Shown here in pieces: positions 44,641 through 53,291 of a stretch of DNA of 64,000 nt. The translations under genes and the position numbers were made by a program. The stretch's first letter is position 1, and every line of letters begins with the position of its first letter. The stretch is from DASWJZ01 sp963761005 (GTDB taxonomy: Bacteria; Pseudomonadota; Alphaproteobacteria; Rhizobiales; Afifellaceae), in contig CAVXFK010000027.1 in the NCBI GenBank assembly GCA_963761005.1, forward strand, positions 496,001 through 560,000, written 5' to 3'. Under the pieces are notes generated by a model. That model was not told the DNA's origin. It saw only the letters and a program-made list of their open reading frames with translations, and did no database searches.

Positions 44641-44903
44641 GGGGCATGTTTTCCCCTAGGGATTGATTTGTTGTCTGGACAGCATCTCTAGCAGGCGGCG
44701 CTTCGCCTAGGCAAAGCCTTCGCTCCCAATCCTGGCGACGTGGCGCGGCCGGCCGGATCGCCCCACCGAAAAACAAGCGCGGAGTTGGGCCGTGGCGCCC
44801 TACAGCTTCAAGTATCGCTGAATTTTCCCCCGCCAACCGCTTGATTGAGCGGTGCGATCGGGTAGAAGCTTGGGCTCACGAGTTAAGCGAAAAGGGCGGG
44901 TGT

Positions 44904-45185
44904 ATGCCGTCCCCGACAGAACAGGCGGTGAAGCGGCTTGAGGCGGCGCTCCAAACTCTGGAGCATGTCGTCGAGGAACGCCTGTCGCTCACCGCGGGCG
45001 CCGATGAGCTTGTCGAGGAGGTGCAGATGTTGTCCTCCGACCGCGCGGGTCTTGCCGAGAAGCTCGACCAGATGCAGGCGCGCGCCGCCAAGCTCGAAAC
45101 CATCAATCGCGACGTGTCACGCCGTCTCGACAGCGCGATCGAGACGATCCGTGCGGTGCTCGCCGCGGACGAGGAGGCGGGCTGA
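44904..45185 (+). CDS. DUF4164 coiled-coil protein
   Basis: 93 aa from ATG 44904. Matches the small DUF4164 family: a single long coiled coil with AVKRLEAALQTLEHVVEERL and ARAAKLETINRDVSRRLDSAIETI. Always next to zapA in Rhizobiales, where it starts the division-linked pair; its stop overlaps the zapA ATG by one base. Role in the divisome is inferred from that context. Confidence 0.88.
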   Translation: MPSPTEQAVKRLEAALQTLEHVVEERLSLTAGADELVEEVQMLSSDRAGLAEKLDQMQARAAKLETINRDVSRRLDSAIETIRAVLAADEEAG

Positions 45186-45571
45186 TGGCGCAGGTCAATC
45201 TCACCGTGAACGGGCGTGTCTACCGCATGGCCTGTGAGGACGGGGAGGAGGACCATGTGGCCGAGCTTGGCCAGCGCTTCGACGCGGCGATCAACGAGCT
45301 TCGCGGCGTGCTCGGCGAGATCGGCGACCAGCGCCTGATGGTAATGGCCGGAATCCTGATGACCGACCGCCTTGGCGACACCGAGGAGCGGCTCAGTCGC
45401 ACGGAGCAGGAGCTGCAGGCGCTCCGCGACGTGCGTGCCGACACCGCGATGCGCATCGACGGACTGGCGCAGAACTTCGCCGAGAGCCTGAACCGCGCCG
45501 CGGCGCGTGTCGAAGGAATCGCCGAGCGGCTCCGCGGCCTCTCTGCTGAAGAGCAGGGCGACGCCGCGTGA
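45185..45571 (+). CDS. zapA: cell division protein ZapA
   Basis: 128 aa. ZapA bundles FtsZ filaments at the division site. N-terminal domain NLTVNGRVYRMACEDGEEDHV, then a long coiled coil with LGQRFDAAINEL and RTEQELQALRDVRADTAMRI. Coupled to DUF4164. In many alphaproteobacteria the 6S RNA follows zapA; here only 29 bp separate zapA from the next gene, so it is not at this locus. Confidence 0.94.
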   Translation: MAQVNLTVNGRVYRMACEDGEEDHVAELGQRFDAAINELRGVLGEIGDQRLMVMAGILMTDRLGDTEERLSRTEQELQALRDVRADTAMRIDGLAQNFAESLNRAAARVEGIAERLRGLSAEEQGDAA

Positions 45572-45600
45572 TCGGCTGAGGCCCGCCACGGAGGCATCGG

Positions 45601-47245
45601 GTGACGCGCTCCGCCTACAACGACGATCTCCCGAAGAGCGCGGCGAACTACCAGCCGCTGACGCCGCTCGTCTTCCTCGACCGGGCGGCGCGGATATTTC
45701 CTGACCAACTCGCGGTCGTGCATGGCAGCCAGCGCACGAGCTACGCCGACTTCTACCGGCGCTGCCGGCGGCTTGCGTCGGCGCTTAAGCGGCGCGGGAT
45801 CGGAGTCGGCGACACGGTCTCCGCCATGCTGGCGAACACGCCGCCGATGCTTGAGGCGCATTATGGCGTGCCGATGCTCGGCGCGGTGCTGCAGGCGATC
45901 AACACGCGGCTCGACGCCGCCCTGATCGCCTTCCAGCTCGAGCACTCCGAATCGAAAGTGGTGATCGTCGACACCGAGTTCTCCGCGGTGATGACGGAGG
46001 CGCTCGCAAAGATGCGAACCAAGCCGCTCGTCGTTGATTTCGACGATCCTGAGTATCCGCCCGGCGCGCCCATCAAGAAGGGCGAGCCGATCGGCGCGCT
46101 CGACTACGAGGCGCTCATCGCCGAAGGCGATCCCGATTTCGAATGGCGCATGCCGGATGACGAGTGGGACGCGATCAGCCTGAACTACACATCCGGCACG
46201 ACCGGCAACCCGAAGGGCGTCGTCTACCATCATCGCGGCGCCGCGCTGATGTGTTACGCGAACGTGCTCGCCGGCAGCATGGGGCGGCATCCGGTCTATC
46301 TCTGGACGCTGCCGATGTTCCACTGCAACGGCTGGTGCTTCCCGTGGACGCTCTCCGCAGTTGCAGGCACGCATGTGTGCCTGAGATGGGTGCGCGCCAA
46401 GGCGATCTTCGAAGCGATCGCGGAACATCGCGTGACGCATCTTTGCGGTGCACCGGCTGTGATGGCGGCGATCATCAATGCGCCGGAAGTCGAGAAGCGA
46501 CCGTTCGCGCATCAGGTGGCGTTCATCACTGCGGCTGCGCCGCCGCCGGAATCGGTTCTGAAAGCGATGGCGGATGCCGGCTTCGCCGTGACGCACGTTT
46601 ACGGACTGACCGAGACCTACGGGCCGGCCGTGGTCAACGAGTGGAAGAGCGCCTGGGATAGGCTCGATGGCCCGGCACAGGCCGCAATGAAGGCGCGGCA
46701 GGGCGTGCGCTATCCGGCGCTCGAGGAGCTCGCGGTCCTCGATCCGGAATCGCTCGTGTCTGTCCCCGCCGACGGCGAGACGCTCGGCGAGGTGTTCTTC
46801 CGCGGCAATATCGTCATGAAGGGCTATCTCGAAGAATCCCTCCGCGACCGAGGCGGCGCTCAAGGAGGGCTGGTTCCACTCCGGCGATCTCGGCGTGCTT
46901 CATCCCGACGGCTACGTGCAGATCAAGGATCGCTCGAAGGACATCATCATCTCGGGCGGCGAGAACATCTCATCGATCGAGGTGGAGGAGGCGCTCTACA
47001 AGCATCCCGCCGTCGCAGTCGTCGCGGTCGTCGCAAAGCCTGACGAGAAATGGGGTGAAAGCCCGTGTGCTTTCATCGAATTGAAGCCGGGCGCGAGCGC
47101 CACGGAAGAAGAGCTTATCGCCCACACGCGCAAGCATCTTGCCCATTACAAGTGCCCGCGGCGCATCGTCTTCGCCGAAGTTCCGAAGACCTCGACCGGC
47201 AAGATCCAGAAGTATCGGCTGCGGGAGAGCGCCAAGCGGCTCTAA
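45601..47245 (+). pseudogene. acyl-CoA synthetase (AMP-binding), one-base insertion
   Basis: Repaired product about 547 aa. GTG 45601 starts the enzyme. AMP-binding P-loop YTSGTTGNPKGVV, GLTETYGP, LHPDGYVQIKDRSKDII and the terminal lysine motif TSTGKIQKYRLR are all recognisable. Activates a fatty or carboxylic acid to acyl-AMP and then acyl-CoA. An extra G at 46831 after CTC breaks the frame: removing it gives GYLKNPSATEAALKEGWFHS, the normal family sequence. It follows zapA by 29 bp. Probably an assembly error; if real the C-terminal domain is lost. Confidence 0.88.
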
Positions 47246-47257
47246 AGAGCGGGCCGT

Positions 47258-47827
47258 TCAGCGAGGCCCGAAGGGTATGAGCATCGGGACCTTGCGGCGA
47301 TAGGCGGCGTAGGCGTCGGAACCTAGTTCCTTCGTCAGGAACGCTTCTTCGAAGCGCGACTTCAACCAGAGCCCGAACGCGATCAGCGCTGCGCCGGCGA
47401 TCGCCGGAACTGTGGCCTCCGCGGCCGCGGTCAGGATCGTTGCGGCGATCAGCCCGGTGTAGATCGGGTGTCGGACAATGGCGTAGGGCCCGGTATCGAC
47501 AACGCGGTGCTCGCCCTTTCGCGTGATCTGCGCAGACCAGAGCTTGCCGAGATGGATGCGCGCCCACCAGGCGAAGAGGAAGCAGGGTATCGTCAGCCAG
47601 GCGAGCGTATAGGCGCCTGCGAGGCCGACGTGCCAGAGCCGCTCCGCGTGCAGGAACCGCGATGTGCCGCCGAAAAGGAGCAGCACCCCGAGGACAGTAG
47701 GGACGCCGTAGATGAATCCCTCGCGCGCGGACGAGCGCGCCACGGCCGATGAAGACCAGAACGCAGCGACGATCCACGACAGGAGCCACAGGCCCCAGGT
47801 GAGATGAAAGAGCTGCGAGGGTGTCAT
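47258..47827 (-). CDS. ICMT-like membrane methyltransferase
   Basis: 189 aa with about five hydrophobic segments. Carries the isoprenylcysteine carboxyl methyltransferase/PEMT-like motif RKGEHRVVDTGPYAIVRHP (SAM-binding RHPxY), followed by a membrane helix. Family members methylate lipids, isoprenoids or protein C-termini in the inner membrane. Substrate not known. Convergent with the acyl-CoA synthetase gene by 12 bp. Confidence 0.88.
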   Translation of the reverse strand: MTPSQLFHLTWGLWLLSWIVAAFWSSSAVARSSAREGFIYGVPTVLGVLLLFGGTSRFLHAERLWHVGLAGAYTLAWLTIPCFLFAWWARIHLGKLWSAQITRKGEHRVVDTGPYAIVRHPIYTGLIAATILTAAAEATVPAIAGAALIAFGLWLKSRFEEAFLTKELGSDAYAAYRRKVPMLIPFGPR

Positions 47828-47943
47828 GCCGCGGCGTTTCCAGGCTGATGCGCGCGCCTCGTTTTCAAGTTCGCGTGGTCATTTTGCGGCGGCCGCGCCT
47901 CGCGATCGATCGGAGCTTCCAATTGTCAGCCGGCAAACATGCG

Positions 47944-47997
47944 AAGGGCGCCCGAAGGCGCCCCTTAACGCAAAGGGCGCCGCATGGGCGCCCTCTT
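47944..47997 (-). terminator. tandem hairpin terminators downstream of DUF465
   Basis: Two adjacent hairpins: AAGGGCGCC at 47944-47952 with GGCGCCC.. at 47957-47966, and GGGCGCC at 47975-47981 with GGCGCCC at 47987-47993. On the minus strand the first reads as GGGCGCC loop TTCG GGCGCC, a stable UUCG-capped stem. They lie just past the stop of the minus-strand DUF465 gene at 48011 and in front of the ICMT gene. Confidence 0.6.
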
Positions 47998-48010
47998 ACT
48001 CACATGCAAC

Positions 48011-48187
48011 TCAGTGCATGGTCTCCTGCTTCAATTTCGCGATCTCATCCTTGAGACGCAGCTTGCGCCGCTTCAGGTTGGTGACCTCGAATTCGTCGAA
48101 GCCGGGGCGGCTCTGAGCCTCCTGGATTTCCTGCTTCAACGCCTGATGTCGCCGTTCGAGCTCCGCAAGATGCGATTCAACGGGCAT
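48011..48187 (-). CDS. DUF465 (YdcH) protein
   Basis: 58 aa from ATG 48187, which has GGAGG six bases upstream; an in-frame ATG at 48199 would add four residues. Small alpha-helical coiled coil typical of YdcH: ESHLAELERRHQALKQEIQ and TNLKRRKLRLKDEIAKL. Function unknown. A related DUF465 gene lies 160 bp away on the opposite strand, so the pair are divergent paralogues. Confidence 0.92.
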   Translation of the reverse strand: MPVESHLAELERRHQALKQEIQEAQSRPGFDEFEVTNLKRRKLRLKDEIAKLKQETMH

Positions 48188-48352
48188 TCGCGCCTCCATC
48201 TAAGCCGGAATGCAAGAATGATGACACAAACGCCGATTCCTGTCGAACGGCTTCGCCCGGTTACCTACCGTTACGTAAAGGCGGCGATGCGATTTCGTCC
48301 GATCTGCCGCCGTGCTAGTATTCCGGGGACTTCGAGGAGGTATGGCACCACG

Positions 48353-48577
48353 ATGGGCGATGAAGGCCGGGTGGTCCAAGTCACTGATGCGGCAGTCAGA
48401 AACGAACTCGCCCGGCTCAGGCAGGAGCACCGGGATCTGGACGATTCCATTGCGGCGCTGGAGGCTCAGCCGCGGCCCGACAACCTGCAGATCCAGCGGC
48501 TCAAGAAGCGTAAGCTGATGCTGAAGGACCGCATCTCGGCGCTTGAGGACAAGCTCCTCCCCGACATCATCGCCTGA
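48353..48577 (+). CDS. DUF465 (YdcH) protein, second copy
   Basis: 74 aa from ATG 48353 with GAGGAGG 12 bases upstream. Same fold: ELARLRQEHRDLDDSIAALEA and LQIQRLKKRKLMLKDRISALEDKL. A TTTCGT...TAGTAT promoter candidate lies at about 48293-48321. The two paralogues have distinct N-termini, so they are not a recent duplication. Confidence 0.92.
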   Translation: MGDEGRVVQVTDAAVRNELARLRQEHRDLDDSIAALEAQPRPDNLQIQRLKKRKLMLKDRISALEDKLLPDIIA

Positions 48578-48677
48578 CGCCGTTTTCCCGCGCCTCCGGC
48601 ATGGAGCGCGGGCGGGAAATATGGCATGCGGGGTCCTCGCGTTACGTCACCCGACTTATCCACAGGTTGAAGAGAGC

Positions 48678-49211
48678 ATGGCTTCGAACCGGCCCAGAAA
48701 GCCGAGGCCCGCCGTCGCCCCGCTGGTCGCAATCGTCATGGGCAGTCAGTCGGACTGGGCGACGATGCGGCATGCAGCCGAGCGGCTCGACGATCTGAAG
48801 GTTCCCTACGAGGCGAAGATCGTCTCCGCGCATCGCACCCCGGACCGGCTTGCGAAGTTCGCCAAGGGCGCGCGCGACGCGGGCTTCAAGGTGGTGATCG
48901 CCGGCGCCGGTGGGGCGGCGCATCTTCCCGGCATGGTCGCGGCGATGACCACGCTTCCCGTTCTCGGCGTGCCGGTTGAGACGCGTGCGCTCAAGGGCGC
49001 CGACAGCCTCTATTCGATCGTGCAGATGCCGGCCGGGGTGCCGGTCGGGACGCTCGCGATCGGCAAGGCGGGTGCGGCCAATGCTGGGCTCCTCGCCGCC
49101 GCCATCCTGGCGACCGCCGACGAGGCGCTCGCCAAGCGGCTTGCCGAGTGGCGGCGCGCGCAGACGGAGGCGGTTGCGGAGCGTCCGGCCGACAACGATG
49201 CGCGCGGCTAA
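48678..49211 (+). CDS. purE: 5-(carboxyamino)imidazole ribonucleotide mutase PurE
   Basis: 177 aa from ATG 48678. Class I PurE, converting N5-CAIR to CAIR in purine synthesis. Signature VAIVMGSQSDWATMRHAAE, KIVSAHRTPDRL, AGAGGAAHLPGMVAA and LYSIVQMPAGVPVGTL. An AGAGAG lies seven bases upstream. Overlaps purK by 14 bp, a tight purEK pair. Confidence 0.97.
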   Translation: MASNRPRKPRPAVAPLVAIVMGSQSDWATMRHAAERLDDLKVPYEAKIVSAHRTPDRLAKFAKGARDAGFKVVIAGAGGAAHLPGMVAAMTTLPVLGVPVETRALKGADSLYSIVQMPAGVPVGTLAIGKAGAANAGLLAAAILATADEALAKRLAEWRRAQTEAVAERPADNDARG

Positions 49212-50685
49212 GGCGCTTCCGCCCGGCTCCACGATTGGCATCTTAGGTGGCGGTCAGCTCGGCCGCATGCTGGCGCTCGCGGCGGCGCGGCTCGGCTTCC
49301 GCTGCCATATCTTTTCGCCCGATCCGGTAAGCCCTGCCTTCGACGTCGCGGCAAGGAGCACGGTCGCGGGCTATGGCGACGCAAGCGTCCTTTCCGCTTT
49401 CGCGCGCGCCGTCGACGTCGTCACCTACGAGTTCGAGAACGTCGACGTGGCGGCGGTGCAGCGGCTCGAAGGAATTGTGCCGGTCCGGCCCGACGCGAAG
49501 GCGCTCGCGGTCTGCCAGGATCGCTTCGCCGAGAAATCCTTCCTGCGCGACCTCGGCGTTTCGACCGCTGCGTTCGCGGAAGTCGGCGATCGGCTCTCGC
49601 TCGACCGGGCGATCGGGACGATCGCGCTTCCCGCCGTCTTGAAGACGCGCCGGTTCGGCTACGACGGCAAGGGCCAGGCGGTCATCCACTGGGCGGATCA
49701 GGCCGGCGCGGCACACGAGAAGATGCGCAGCGAGCCCGCCATCCTTGAGCGTTTTGTCGCGTTCCAGCGCGAGATTTCCATCATCGCCGTGCGCGGAGCG
49801 GACGGCGCGTTCGCTGCCTACGATCCGGCCGAGAACGTGCACCGGAACGGCATTCTCCACACGTCGACCGTGCCCGCGCGCATCTCGGCCGCAACGGCGG
49901 AAGCGGCGAGCGCGATTGCCAAGACCATCCTTGCCGCGTTCGACTATGTCGGTGTCATCGGCGTCGAGTTTTTCGTCGTGGAGGAGCGGGGCGGGGAGCG
50001 TCTCTACGTGAACGAGATCGCGCCGCGCGTACACAATTCCGGCCATTGGACGGAAGACGCGTGCGCCGTCTCGCAGTTCGAGAACCACATCCGCGCGATC
50101 GTCGGCTGGCCGCTCGGGCCGACGACACGCCACGCCGATGCGGTGATGACCAACCTGATCGGTCGCGAAGCGGACGACTGGGCGAGGCTCGCAGCCGAGC
50201 CCGGCGCGCGCCTCCATCTCTACGGCAAGCGCGAGGCGCGCCCCGGTCGCAAGATGGGGCACGTGAACCGAATGATCGAGCACGCCCCCGACGATGCGGT
50301 AGTGGTTGGAGCGGCGCACGCCGTTGCGCTTGAGCATGTCCAGATCGCGATGCCGGAGGGGCGGGAGGCAGAGGCACGCGCGTTTTACGCCGGGCTTCTC
50401 GGAATCCCGGAGGTCGAGAAGCCTGAGAACCTCAAGGCGCGCGGCGGCTGCTGGTTCCAGTCCGGCGAGCTTCGCATTCATCTCGGCGTGGAGAAGGATT
50501 TCCGCCCGGCGCGAAAAGCCCATCCCGCGCTTCTGGTCGGCGATCTTGCGGCGCTCTCGGGCGCTCTCAACGCCGCCGGTCATCCCGTCCGGTCTGAAGA
50601 ACCGCTCGCCGGGTTCACGCGCGTCTACGTGGACGATCCTTTCGGAAACCGGATCGAGCTCATGCAGCCGACGACGGCGCGATAG
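49198..50685 (+). CDS. purK: PurK fused to a VOC domain
   Basis: 495 aa. Residues 1-360 are PurK, the ATP-grasp ligase that makes N5-CAIR from AIR and bicarbonate: IGILGGGQLGRMLALAAARLG, VLKTRRFGYDGKGQ, VNEIAPRVHNSGHWT and the end GRKMGHVNRMI. The chain then continues in frame for about 130 residues with a glyoxalase/VOC domain: ALEHVQIAMPEGREAEARAFYAGLLG, then VYVDDPFGNRIELMQP. PurK normally stops near 360-370 residues. The start (ATG 49198) overlaps the purE end by 14 bp. Confidence 0.9.
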   Translation: MRAAKALPPGSTIGILGGGQLGRMLALAAARLGFRCHIFSPDPVSPAFDVAARSTVAGYGDASVLSAFARAVDVVTYEFENVDVAAVQRLEGIVPVRPDAKALAVCQDRFAEKSFLRDLGVSTAAFAEVGDRLSLDRAIGTIALPAVLKTRRFGYDGKGQAVIHWADQAGAAHEKMRSEPAILERFVAFQREISIIAVRGADGAFAAYDPAENVHRNGILHTSTVPARISAATAEAASAIAKTILAAFDYVGVIGVEFFVVEERGGERLYVNEIAPRVHNSGHWTEDACAVSQFENHIRAIVGWPLGPTTRHADAVMTNLIGREADDWARLAAEPGARLHLYGKREARPGRKMGHVNRMIEHAPDDAVVVGAAHAVALEHVQIAMPEGREAEARAFYAGLLGIPEVEKPENLKARGGCWFQSGELRIHLGVEKDFRPARKAHPALLVGDLAALSGALNAAGHPVRSEEPLAGFTRVYVDDPFGNRIELMQPTTAR

Positions 50686-50775
50686 GAGCGTGGCATGCCC
50701 CCCGCGCTTGCCTCCCCGGATGAAGTGTGGTGGATGGCGCGCAACGCCGAAATCTGGCGCTTTTCCAGGACATTC

Positions 50776-51339
50776 ATGAAGATCAGCGGCAACGAAATCC
50801 GGCCGGGGAGCGCGATCGAGCACGAGGGGTCGCTCTGGGTCGCGGTCAAGACGCAGACGGTGAAGCCGGGCAAGGGTCCGGCCTACAACCAGGTCGAGCT
50901 CAAGAACCTCATCGACGGGCGCAAGCTCAACAACCGCTTCGGCACCGACGAGCGCGTCGAGACGGCGGAGATCAAGCGCCGCGATTTCCAGTATCTCTAT
51001 CGGGAAGGCGACATGCTGGTGTTCATGGACACCGACACCTACGACCAGATTTCTCTCGCCGAAGAATTCGTCGGCGAGCGCGCGGCGTTCCTGCAGGACG
51101 GCATGATGGTGACGGTGCAGCTCCACGGCGACACGCCGATCGGCATCTCGCTGCCGCTGCATGTGACGCTTGAGGTCGCGGAGGCCGAGCCGACGATCAA
51201 GGGGCAGACGGCGGCGTCCTCCTACAAGCCGGCGCTGCTTGAGAACGGTGTGCGCGTCATGGTCCCGCCTTTTGTCGCCGCGGGCGAGCGGATCGTGGTC
51301 GACACGTCAGAAGTCGCATACGTACGTCGCGCTGAATAG
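50776..51339 (+). CDS. efp: elongation factor P
   Basis: 187 aa, standard length. Three-domain OB-fold factor that rescues ribosomes at polyproline. MKISGNEIRPGSAIEHEG, then the modification loop VKPGKGPAYNQVELKNL with the lysine at residue 33 for beta-lysylation, and the C-terminal GERIVVDTSEVAYVRR. Start ATG 50776 is preceded by AGGA. Confidence 0.97.
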   Translation: MKISGNEIRPGSAIEHEGSLWVAVKTQTVKPGKGPAYNQVELKNLIDGRKLNNRFGTDERVETAEIKRRDFQYLYREGDMLVFMDTDTYDQISLAEEFVGERAAFLQDGMMVTVQLHGDTPIGISLPLHVTLEVAEAEPTIKGQTAASSYKPALLENGVRVMVPPFVAAGERIVVDTSEVAYVRRAE

Positions 51340-51348
51340 GAGGCGCGC

Positions 51349-52134
51349 ATGGCTCGCTCTGCAATCCTGAACGTCATGGTATCGGCTGCGACCAAGGCGG
51401 CGCGTGGACTGAAGCGTGATTTCGGCGAGGTTGAGAATCTGCAGGTCTCGCGCAAGGGGCCGGCGGATTTCGTCTCCGCGGCCGATCTGCGTGCCGAAGC
51501 GGTGATCCGCGCCGAGCTTGAGCGCGCGCGTCCGTCCTACGGCTTCCTCATGGAGGAATCGGGCGAGACGAAAGGCAGCGATCCGCAGCACCGCTGGATC
51601 GTCGATCCGCTCGACGGCACGACGAACTTCCTGCACGGCATCCCGCAGTTCGCCATCTCGATCGCGCTCGAGCGGCAGGGGCGGCTGCAGGCGGCGCTCG
51701 TCTACGACCCGATCGCGGAGGAGCTCTTCACGGCGGAGCGCGGCGCCGGTGCCTTCGTCAACGACCGCCGGCTTCGCGTCGCCGCGCGCCAGAACCTCGC
51801 CGACTGTGTGATCGCGACCGGGATGCCCTTTAAGGGGCATGGTCAGCACGGGCTTTATCTCCACGAACTCGCCACGATCATGGACAACGTTGCGGGCATA
51901 CGCCGCTTCGGCGCGGCGGCGCTCGACCTCGCATGGGTGGCGGCCGGGCGCTTCGATGGATTTTGGGAGCACGACCTGAATCCGTGGGACCTCGCCGCCG
52001 GTGTCCTTCTGATTCGCGAAGCGGGAGGCTACGCCACCGACCTTGATGGAGGCGACGCAATCCTCGAAACCGGCGGGATCGTGGCCGGCAACGAGGCTGT
52101 GCACCGCCAACTTCGTGAGCAACTTCGCGGCTAG
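51349..52134 (+). CDS. inositol-1-monophosphatase family protein
   Basis: 261 aa. Mg-dependent sugar-phosphate phosphatase: GFLMEESGE, the metal-binding DPLDGTTNFLHGIPQF and the C-terminal WEHDLNPWDLAAG. SuhB-type proteins hydrolyse inositol phosphates and also affect ribosome assembly. ATG 51349 is 9 bp after the efp stop, so the two are in one unit. Confidence 0.94.
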   Translation: MARSAILNVMVSAATKAARGLKRDFGEVENLQVSRKGPADFVSAADLRAEAVIRAELERARPSYGFLMEESGETKGSDPQHRWIVDPLDGTTNFLHGIPQFAISIALERQGRLQAALVYDPIAEELFTAERGAGAFVNDRRLRVAARQNLADCVIATGMPFKGHGQHGLYLHELATIMDNVAGIRRFGAAALDLAWVAAGRFDGFWEHDLNPWDLAAGVLLIREAGGYATDLDGGDAILETGGIVAGNEAVHRQLREQLRG

Positions 52135-52213
52135 GTCGCGTTTCGCTTTCATCTCCCCGCGGAAACGCGCTACAAATTCGCGCTGGCGGCCGTACAGGGT
52201 ACGGAAAAATTCG

Positions 52214-53278
52214 ATGGCACGCGACTTCGACCCTTATATGCTTTCGAGTCCGCGTATCTTCATGGTCAGGATGATTATCTTCCTGATCATCGCGGCGTTC
52301 GTCCCGCTCGTTCTCTATCGCGAGGTGGCGAGCGCCTTCATGCGCAATCCGGGACTGAACGGTCTCATTGTCGGCGTCCTCATCGTCGGCATCGCAATGG
52401 CGATGCGCAACGTCGCCGGCCTCATCCCGGAAGTGCGCTGGGTGAACTCTTTCCGGCGCCGGGAGATGAGCCTCGATCAGACGCCGCCGCAACTCGTCGC
52501 GCCGATGGCGGCGCTGTTGCGCGACCGCCCCGACATCGTCGCGCTCTCCACTTCGACCTGGCGCTCCATTCTCGATTCGATCGCGACGCGCCTCGACGAG
52601 AATCGCGAGATCCTCCGCTACCTCGCCGGGCTCCTTGTCTTTCTCGGTCTGCTCGGCACCTTCTGGGGCCTGGTCACGACAGTCGGCTCGGTCGGCGCGA
52701 CGATCCAGTCGCTCTCCGTCGGCTCGGGCGACGCCGGCATGATCTTCGAGGACTTGAAGCAAGGGCTCGCGGCCCCGCTCTCCGGCATGGGCATCGCGTT
52801 CTCGTCCTCGCTCTTCGGCCTTTCAGGATCGCTCGTGCTCGGCTTCCTCGATCTCCAGGCGAACCAGGCGCAGAACCGCTTCTACACCGAGCTCGAAGAC
52901 TGGCTGTCGACCATCACCGATCCGGAGGAGCTTGGGCTGACGGATGAAGAGGTAGGCAATTCGCAGCTTGAGATCCGCGCCTCCGTCGAACGCCTCGCCC
53001 GCCTCGTCCAGGAGGGCGGCGGCGGTCGCGCTTCGACCGCGGCGATGGCCAATCTCGCGGAGGGCATCCAGGGCATGGTGCAGCACATGCGCAAGGAGCA
53101 GCAGATGGTGCGCGACTGGATGGACGCGCAGTCGACGCAGCAGCAGGCGCTGCAAGACACGTTGAAGCGGCTCGCGAGCGCGACGGAGCGCACCGTCACG
53201 CCGCTCAAGCGCGTGAGCGAGGGCGACGACGACTGGCGCTCGCAGAGCAACCTGACCGAAATCCGTCGTGAGACCTGA
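52214..53278 (+). CDS. MotA/TolQ/ExbB-family proton channel protein
   Basis: 354 aa. Two N-terminal membrane helices, then the MotA_ExbB domain at about 130-230 with LAGLLVFLGLLGTFWGLV and LSGMGIAFSSSLFGLSGSLVLG. The C-terminal 120 residues are coiled-coil (MVQHMRKEQQMVRDW). It is the channel half of an ion-driven motor and sits 13 bp before a MotB-like gene. Such pairs occur across Rhizobiales; the cargo is unknown. Confidence 0.88.
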   Translation: MARDFDPYMLSSPRIFMVRMIIFLIIAAFVPLVLYREVASAFMRNPGLNGLIVGVLIVGIAMAMRNVAGLIPEVRWVNSFRRREMSLDQTPPQLVAPMAALLRDRPDIVALSTSTWRSILDSIATRLDENREILRYLAGLLVFLGLLGTFWGLVTTVGSVGATIQSLSVGSGDAGMIFEDLKQGLAAPLSGMGIAFSSSLFGLSGSLVLGFLDLQANQAQNRFYTELEDWLSTITDPEELGLTDEEVGNSQLEIRASVERLARLVQEGGGGRASTAAMANLAEGIQGMVQHMRKEQQMVRDWMDAQSTQQQALQDTLKRLASATERTVTPLKRVSEGDDDWRSQSNLTEIRRET

Positions 53279-53291
53279 GGGACGCTGAGCC

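Noticed and set aside
45572..45600. 6S RNA downstream of zapA
   Set aside because: Only 29 bp lie between zapA and the acyl-CoA synthetase, too short for 6S RNA. The 263-bp gap at 44641-44903 also showed no clear 6S-like hairpin.
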